From Torreya grandis (lineage: Eukaryota > Streptophyta > Pinopsida > Cupressales > Taxaceae), in assembly GCA_037957365.1 (NCBI GenBank), contig JARHVA010000001.1, forward strand, positions 10,817,001 to 10,881,000: a stretch of DNA of 64,000 bases, read 5' to 3'. The translations under genes were made by a program, and so were the position numbers. Below are positions 57,050 through 64,000 of this stretch, piece after piece. Position 1 is the first letter of the stretch; each line of letters opens with the position of its first letter. The notes under the pieces are model-generated. The model searched no databases. It saw only the letters and a program-made list of their open reading frames with translations, and was not told where the DNA came from.

Positions 57050-58750
57050 TAGGGAACACAACAACAACATAATCAAACTAAACTATATACAACTAACTTG
57101 AAAATAACCTCTTCCTCCTTGATCAATGGGGAAGCTTGTATAATATTTTGCTCCATGAGATGAAGGGTGGCATGAAGTAAGTTGTATCTTGAGCCTTACT
57201 CTTGATTTCTTCATCTTCTTGATGAATGCCACTCCTCTTGGCATGATCTCAAAAGAAGCAATGTCAGTTGCAAACTAATCACCTATGAAGGTGAATTGTT
57301 CTTGTGGTTCAACAACTCTCTCATGATGTTCCTTAGCTGTAACTTTATCTAATGTTGTTTCATATAATCATGCTTCTTTGACCTTTATGACATCTTGAAT
57401 GGCATAAAAATTCTTACCAACGACTACAAACTCATCAAGCTCTTTAAGGATCTTTGCATACTCAATCCAATCTTCATCATTGTCCCCAATGGAGACATCT
57501 TGTTCAATCTCCTTGTGAACATGATATTAAATAGGCAACATACCCTTGAAAAGGCCTTCAATATCTTGAAGGAGTTCAATATGTTACTTCCAAACATCTT
57601 TGTCTTATTTATCCTAAAAAACCACAGGGATGTCAAGAATTTTAGGTCTTTCTATACAGTCTTGAGGTTGCAAGGCAACTTCTTCAAGTTCATTTTCTTG
57701 GCCATTGTGCACTTTTTCAACCTCAACTTGCTCACTTAAAGAGTCTTCAACTTCAAGGATGGATGTAACTTCAACAATCTTAGATGACATATGATCTTCT
57801 TATTGAAACATGCCATCAAGGCCATCTCTAAGAGTCTCTTCAAATTGGCCACAGGAGGTGTGACCCCTTGAAGGGCCTCAAAATCATCACATATCTCCTT
57901 GAATTTTTGCCATAAGTCTTCTTTATCTATGGATTTAGTAGAAACTTTTTTTTCTATTGATTTTTCAAAACCAATTTCTTGATCATGCTAATGAGTCTCA
58001 ACCAACTCATTCAACGTGACGTTCCTCTCAAAATCGGTCTCTTCTATGTCTTGATCAACCCCTTCATTAGCAGCTATAAACTAATCTAGATCATCTCTTT
58101 CTTTACTCAAGAAGATTATTTGTGTTTGTATTTACTAAGGGGGTACTGATAGTTAATTATTCATCATAGATACTTGAGTTGTCTTCTTCATCAGCTACAA
58201 CTATAACTTGATCCTCTTCACTTGCTTCCCATAGTATAGGTCATTCTTCAAGAAGGGATGTGGTGGGAGGATGATGAATAGGTTCATGGGTTGGAGAGGG
58301 AGTATGAGGTGTGGTGGATGACTCATGGATGGTTTTGGGAATGGAGGTTTCTTGAATGAACTCTTGGAGAGATAACAAATTGGGTTGAGCAATGGGAGAG
58401 ATATATTCTTCAACAAGAACTTCACTTTCCTCATAGCCTTCTTGAGGTTCTTCAATAGATGGAATTGAAGTAGGAAAAGAAGAGTTTGACTACTACAAGT
58501 CATGGTAACATTGTTGAGGTGTGTAATTTAAATTATATGAGGAGAATGTAGGACAACCATAGGACTGATATGACTCATGACAAGGCTGTTAGGAATCAAG
58601 GTGAGGCTGATATGGATCATAGGGCTGGTAGGAGTTATGTTGAGGTTGATAAGAAGGTACATATTCTTCAATGTTAATTTCATTTTCTTTATAGCCTTAT
58701 TTATATCCCTCCTCATATCCTTATTTATAGTAAAATGAAAACACAAGATA
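57050..58750 (-). pseudogene. G3 Gag-like frame (Tyr/Pro/Gln-rich, then acidic)
   Basis: The minus strand of the interior reads first a Tyr/Pro/Gln-rich segment with SYQPQHNSYQPYDPYQPHLD (about 58,560-58,690). A Pro/Ser/Glu-rich part follows (QEFIQETSIPKTIHESSTT; EASEEDQVIVVADEEDNSS). After frame changes an acidic helical part follows (VEVEKVHNGQENELEEVALQ; AKILKELDEFVVVGKNFYAI). No zinc knuckle, protease or RT is visible. Position after the primer site indicates a Gag or Gag-derived protein, but the capsid fold is not recognisable. The frame is damaged by stops and frameshifts. The plus-strand open stretch 57,395-57,739 overlaps this region and is probably a mirror frame. Confidence 0.5.
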
Positions 58751-58893
58751 TTATCAAATAATTTTCATAATAAGTACATGGGATGCTAAAATTAGTTGAT
58801 TACATTTAGAGTCACCATTGGTGTTTGTTGAATGCCTCCAAAGGTTGATAGGTAGAAGAACACACCAAGAATTCTTCCATAACTTTGGACCTT

Positions 58894-58912
58894 GGTCCCA
58901 CCGGGCATGCCA
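58894..58912 (-). promoter_or_regulatory. Candidate primer-binding site of G3
   Basis: Minus-strand TGGCATGCCCGGTGGGACC starts seven bases after the 5' LTR end. It begins with the required TGG, but I cannot assign the tRNA. Confidence 0.5.
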
Positions 58913-58919
58913 AAACTAT

Positions 58920-61900
58920 TGTCACTCAATTTTTCACCCTTGGAGAGGTAGTTCAAGCTTGATCCAATTGAGTGAAATAATGGGATTACCCCTAGACCTG
59001 TGGGTTGTTTATAGTAAGGGTAAACCTCTAGATTGAAGGTCTAACTCCCTTGATATGTCTATTAAATCACATCACCTATATTACTAACTTGTTTGGATGA
59101 AAAAAGAGAGATAAAAACATGAAATAAACCTATACTAATAAGGTGATGCATCAAATATAAACTGTTCACTATCAACCAGCTACAATTACACTTCAAACAA
59201 GAGCCTAACCTGTACATGACACTAATCCAAAATCTGCCTTTCTACATAAGTACTTCTCATGGAGGTTTGTGAAGTAAGCTTGAGTTAGGAGGACTAAACA
59301 AGACATCATGACATGCCACTAGTGAAAATATAACTCACTAAATTCATACATACTTCATTTGAACACTTCAAGAGACCTTCAAAACTGAATATGAATGGTA
59401 ATAAGGACAACATGCCAAGGAAGTGAACCTAGCACTTAGAAAGATAAACTAGTCTAACATGTACACTAAAATAGTCCATGGATAAGGTAAACTAGGTTAT
59501 TTTTCATTGATAAAAGGCTAAAAATGAGAAGGGCTTCCCCATACTCAGGTGGAAGATATAAACTTAGCCAAAATTGGTTCAATATATAAAGAATCATGAA
59601 GAGAGAGAGAGGGGTGTAAAAAGAGAGGATTGACAAGTGTCCTCATGAGTTATAAAAATAAGGGGGTTATAGAATATTCATAATTATACTTCCAAATCCA
59701 TGTGTCTTGCTCTTGAAGATGTTCCAACCTTCCATGTGGTGTATGACTTAGAATGCTTGCTTGACACCCTAACTAACTCTCCAAAACTGCCCTTTGCTTT
59801 GCATTGTTAAGTGACAAGAGGCATTCTTGATGGTCAAATTAGGTTCTCTTATGTATTTTCTCTTCTCTTGACACCTCTCAAATAATCCATTTAGGTTCCT
59901 TTTAACACATCACTTCCTTTTCTTGCTAGGTGTCTAGAGGACTCTTCATCTTCTTAGGCCAATATTGCATACAAGTGTCAACACTTGAATTATTTTTCAT
60001 CATCTCATTTTATTTTCATAGATATCCTATTATACTCATATAAAACCTATAAAAATCCATTTTTATGTCTCAAACTAACCCTAAGAATTCAATCTCCACC
60101 AAAATCTCCAATTAGGCCTCATTCCTTATATCCCTAAAATCATGAAAATATCTTTGTGTAGAGAGTTATATAGATGATAATAAGAATATGAAGGAATATT
60201 ATAGGACCAAGTATGGCCTTACAACTTAATGTTCAATTTTAGGATCAGAAAGTGAGTGGAAGTATGCTTTTCTACTATTTTTCTCTCTTAACTAGGTCTC
60301 AATTAGGCCTCCCTACCAAGAGATTAAAAATTGACATTATAAGATTCTAACACATTCCAAACACAAAATAAGTGTGTGATTTATTTATATGACCTCCTCC
60401 CTATTATCCATGCAAATTTTGGAGCTCTGACACTATGTACGAATCTATCAAGTAGTTAAAAAATAGTCTTTTAGGGCCTATTCTATATAGTTCCATATAG
60501 TCTTGTACAAACCAATGTCATGGGGTGATGCTTAGGGGACTTTTGAACATAATTCAAGTCATTTGGAAGCTTTTCCAATTCATTTTGTGGCATATAAGTT
60601 CATTTCTCTCTCATCAGGTCATTATATCTCTCTTAGGCAGCCTGAAAGTGCCTCAAGGTGTTAACAATTGTTCATACAAGTCAGGGCACCAATCCTCCAA
60701 CCAATTCTAAAAAATAGAAGAAAACCAGGGTAGATAACTTCTCCTAGGAGCCCAAGGTCCCATGCAATATCTTTGTTCCATACCAATCAAAAGAAGGTAG
60801 CTTCTTGGGTTGTTAGTAGGCTTTCTGTGAGGTCCAAGAAGTATTGAGACCTATAAGTGATTGTTCTATGTTTGGTTTGAGATATAAACACCTTAATGAG
60901 GTTTGTAATGTCCTCCTTGATATATTACAATGATTTTCTTTCCATATTATTTCTTTAAACTTTGCTACCTCCCATTGGTCTATGCCTAGGGTTCTTGAGC
61001 CAACGTGACCAGTGTACCCTAATAAACTGTATTCTCTCTTTTATCTCACTATCAGGGGTCTAGAAGCTCATGAAATGCTTATGCATATCCTTCACCATTT
61101 TCTTAGGGTTTTCATGGTCTCATGTCAACTTCAATTAACTAGTTGTGTAAGCCTATTTATGCACTGAGGCATCTGTAAGGTCTAGATAAAACCTAGTGGC
61201 ATTCTATCTTTATTTCACAATAGGTCTCAGGGTTAATGGAGTTATTAATCATCATGGAGTCACCATATTAGATTTCACAACCATTCAAATAAGCAACTTT
61301 ACTTATCAAGGCAAGATTGTGTTGTAGCTATATGACTAGCTGAATATGCATAATTTCAATGACTCTATTTGGTCATTTATTTTGTTCCTTTCTTAAGAAT
61401 TCTTTGATTTTGATGACTTGATAACCTTAAACTCCTTTATAACCTTCAAAAAATCATACACTAATATCTTATATTTTGGAAAACCCTTAGTCACTTAAGT
61501 AGACCTATAGGTGACCATCTGCATGTGTCTTGCCTTAACTGAGTAGGCAGAGTCTTGAACTTTATTTTACTCAATCACATTGGGAATAACTCCTTATAAT
61601 ATCCATATGACCATGGAACTATATATATCCATCCCTAAACTCCCATACTCTTGATTTTAGGCTTTGCCCCTCTTTTAGGTTTGGAATTAGCTCATATCAA
61701 CTAAAAAACCTTAGGTCTCTATTAGGAGAAGTCTAAGTATGTTTAAGGCTTTAGGACCTGATTCCATTATTTCATATCTCAATTAGTTAGTCTCATTGTT
61801 GAAATCTTGGGACCTTTGAGTTTATAATCTCAGACCACCATAACCCTATAGTCTATAATAATTCTTCTCAATTTTATCTAAGTTTTGACTATATGTCTCA

Positions 61901-63766
61901 TCTTTGAGAATTTTGACTATGTTTTATAGCTCCATGGCCTTTATTTATCATTACTTGAATCTCCCAATAGATATATCATGTTATTTATGGCTTATAAATT
62001 TCTCCAATGCCTTGAAATTTAATGCTTCATCAATCATTATCAATGACAACTTCAATATAGGTGGTTGTAGGTGACTGTCTGAAAGGTTTTGACTATGTAG
62101 TTTTGTTGGAATTTCTCAATTCCATTTTGACACCTAAAGTGTTCAACCTCATTAAGGGGTATTTATCACTAATTTCAAGTCCATTAGCCTTTTCAAGACA
62201 TCTAAAACTTCTGCCTTCATTATCCATACTCACAGTCTTGTAGGTGTGTCTTATTAGGCTTGTTAGCTCAACATCAACTTTACTTGACTTCAAAATCTTT
62301 GGAAATACTCATTTTTTTAGAATCCTTTTCAAACTAAATCCATCACCATGATTCATGACTAGATAACCTTCATTAAACATTGATAACATTCGATTTCTAT
62401 TGAAGTTGTAGACCTATAAGTCTGCAACCCTGTATTTTGAAAGGTAAAAAGTGCAAGTATGGTTTGTTAGGGTTCAAAGATCATTGTTTCATTACATCTA
62501 CATATTATACCAATAAAACACAACTCTCAAGCTCATTGGAAGTACATATTCAAACCCACTTCAAAACAACTTTTTATGCAAACACACAGAACACAATTTA
62601 AGAGGTGAATGAAAGTGTGACCCTTTCTTCAATTGGTATGAAATTATTAGCTAGTTAGAGTTTCATGAAAGGATTATGATTATGGTAAAAAACCATGGAG
62701 AATATTTAGATGTATTAGACCATCTGAAGAGCTTTGAAACATTAAAAATTGATAATCACTCACAAACTATGCACAAGAGAAAAGTGCCAAAAGACCATCC
62801 ACATGTGCTAACATAGTGAATTGATGTTTATAGTACATATATAGACCTTTGAAAACTCTCTAAAATTGGTTTCATTTAGCTAAAGAGTTCACACTTATTC
62901 TGGAGTTACACAAAACTTAGCCTATAGGGATTTGAGTCTTTAAAAGGTAGTCTAGTTCCTTAGAGATTTTTCATAAATCTAAGAAGCTCAATCTAATGAC
63001 CAATGTCAAAAATTAGAAGCCCATATGGGTCCTAAAATTTATCTAAAATATTATCCCCCAACTGTACCTATATGTCTTATACCATGTAGTTGAAAATGGC
63101 CTTCAAGAGTTTGTGAATGGAGCGATGGAGGAGAGAGATTTATATAAAATTTAGGATTTATACTTCTTCCCATGCTTGTTTCTGACATATTAAAGCTCAA
63201 AGGACATTCTAAAACTCTTTTCACCTACAAGTGAGTTCAAAAAGTCCGTACAAGTCTCCTAACTCCTCTGGCATTGAAACTCAATATTCTAACCTTTGTC
63301 TAATTTTATGATAGGTGTGGCAGTTTTATAACTTATCTAAGGTCCTTAGAAGGTGTGTGGTATGGATTTTTCACTTAGATAACTTTGAAACACATTGGAT
63401 TTAGTCAAACATATCTTTTTCCTTTATTTTCACTACCATTAAGTTTACAAATGAACTTTAAACATTCTAAAACATTATAAAATGTTATGACAAAGTGGTT
63501 AAGATATAAAATGACCTTGAGAGACATCTAACAACCTATGACACCAATTGACCAAGCCTTATCCCTTTATGACATGTATAGACCACTATATTACCAAAAC
63601 AAGACATTACCTTATCTTCTCCAAACTAACCTTAAACAATGCTAATAAGGTTTAATGAAGACTTTTAGGGACCATATAATGCATGAAAAGACCACATACA
63701 ACTCTATGAAAGTTTAAATTAATATGGGGTGACCAATTTTGACTTGAGGTCAAAATTTGGTCAATA
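58920..63766 (-). repeat. G3 5' LTR, 4.85 kb, uninterrupted
   Basis: It aligns with both parts of the split 3' LTR and shows ctcat once at the D insertion point (61,691-61,695). It holds no coding frame I can support. Open stretches at 60,525-60,710 and 62,061-62,293 are chance. Confidence 0.92.
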
Positions 63767-63771
63767 GTAAC

Positions 63772-64000
63772 ACAATGTAAAGTATAAGTGGGTAGTAAAA
63801 CACATGCATGGTATATATATATGAACATCGTAGAAAGGTTATGGATAGATACAACCTGTTGAAGTGTTCACAAAGAATGAAGAGGTGCCCCTAGCTTAGT
63901 AAGGCTGAAAGGTAAAAAATATGCTCGACATTAAATAGCCATATAATAATGTCTTGTATTATACTCACATACCTCGTAAAAATCAATATGTTTATGAAAA
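63772..64000. other. Host-side sequence right of G3
   Basis: This short AT-rich tail was once contiguous with 36,616. Nothing is recognised in it. Confidence 0.5.

Larger units (their letters stand above)
36622..63766 (-). mobile_element. G3: giant-LTR, gag-only retrotransposon with nested insertions
   Basis: On the minus strand the order is 5' LTR (58,920-63,766), candidate primer site, a 2.1 kb interior with a Gag-like frame, and 3' LTR (54,703-56,835 plus 36,622-39,396). After removing element D the LTRs are about 4.85 and 4.91 kb and align in order. The TSD gtaac is perfect (36,617-36,621 and 63,767-63,771). The LTRs begin TGTTGACCAAATTT (TA in the right copy) and end GAGTGACA-like. No protease or polymerase is present, so LTR sequence is more than four-fifths of the element. 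It must have used proteins of another element. Confidence 0.92.

Noticed and set aside
57395..57739. 114-residue plus-strand open frame in G3
   Set aside because: It lies opposite the Gag-like minus frame with higher-quality protein composition, and it has no motif of its own.
36622..61694. The 2.77 kb direct repeats 36,622-39,396 and 58,920-61,694 as the LTR pair of a separate element
   Set aside because: Homology continues from 54,703-56,835 to 61,696-63,766. The repeats are the distal parts of longer LTRs split by D.

Overview
The window is nuclear DNA of a seed plant with a large, retrotransposon-rich genome. A gymnosperm-like genome would fit the old, very long and deeply nested elements, but the sequence alone does not fix the species. 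It is AT-rich. I found no convincing host gene, rRNA, tRNA, CRISPR array or bacterial or organellar feature. Nearly every base between 1 and 63,771 can be placed in one of two stacks of nested LTR retrotransposons, which I resolved by matching LTR pairs, termini and target-site duplications (TSDs).

Left stack (1-28,788). The oldest layer, G2, is a minus-strand Ty3/gypsy element with protease, RT, RNase H and integrase remnants at 23,240-28,780. It also has a downstream reading frame that continues at 1-1,217. G2 was split by G1, a 12.6 kb minus-strand gypsy element (1,218-23,223, TSD atact). G1 carries Gag, protease, RT, RNase H, integrase and a further reading frame of about 3 kb after integrase. 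Its left (3') LTR was later hit by element A (1,607-3,803), a foreign gag fragment F (3,951-5,314) and element B (6,184-12,005). B has LTRs of about 2.1 kb and a gag-like interior only. A separate 851 bp LTR (28,789-29,639) abuts G2.

Middle. Between two anonymous stretches lies element C (30,520-35,079, plus strand, TSD gtatg/atatg). It is related to B, has Gag zinc-knuckle and protease remnants but no RT, and its 3' LTR carries a large deletion.

Right stack (36,622-63,766). G3 is a minus-strand element with giant LTRs (4.8-4.9 kb), a 2.1 kb interior with only a Gag-like frame, and TSD gtaac. Its 3' LTR was split by D, a 5.3 kb solo LTR of the same family in the opposite orientation (TSD ctcat). 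D was then split by two Ty1/copia elements of one family. COP2 (41,054-46,001, minus, TSD taact) is internally deleted. COP1 (46,208-51,249, plus, TSD tgatt) keeps one continuous gag-pol frame with eight in-frame stops, and its catalytic residues are intact. The two copia elements face each other across about 200 bp.

The genes are thus mobile-element polyproteins (Gag, protease, integrase, RT, RNase H), all now broken. Decay is dominated by in-frame stops at expected Gln codons (CAG to TAG, CAA to TAA), as expected of heavily methylated, silenced DNA. Points most worth a second look are the long post-integrase frames of G1 and G2, the giant-LTR gag-only families, the facing copia pair, and the motif array shared by the copia LTRs and the copia coding spacer.
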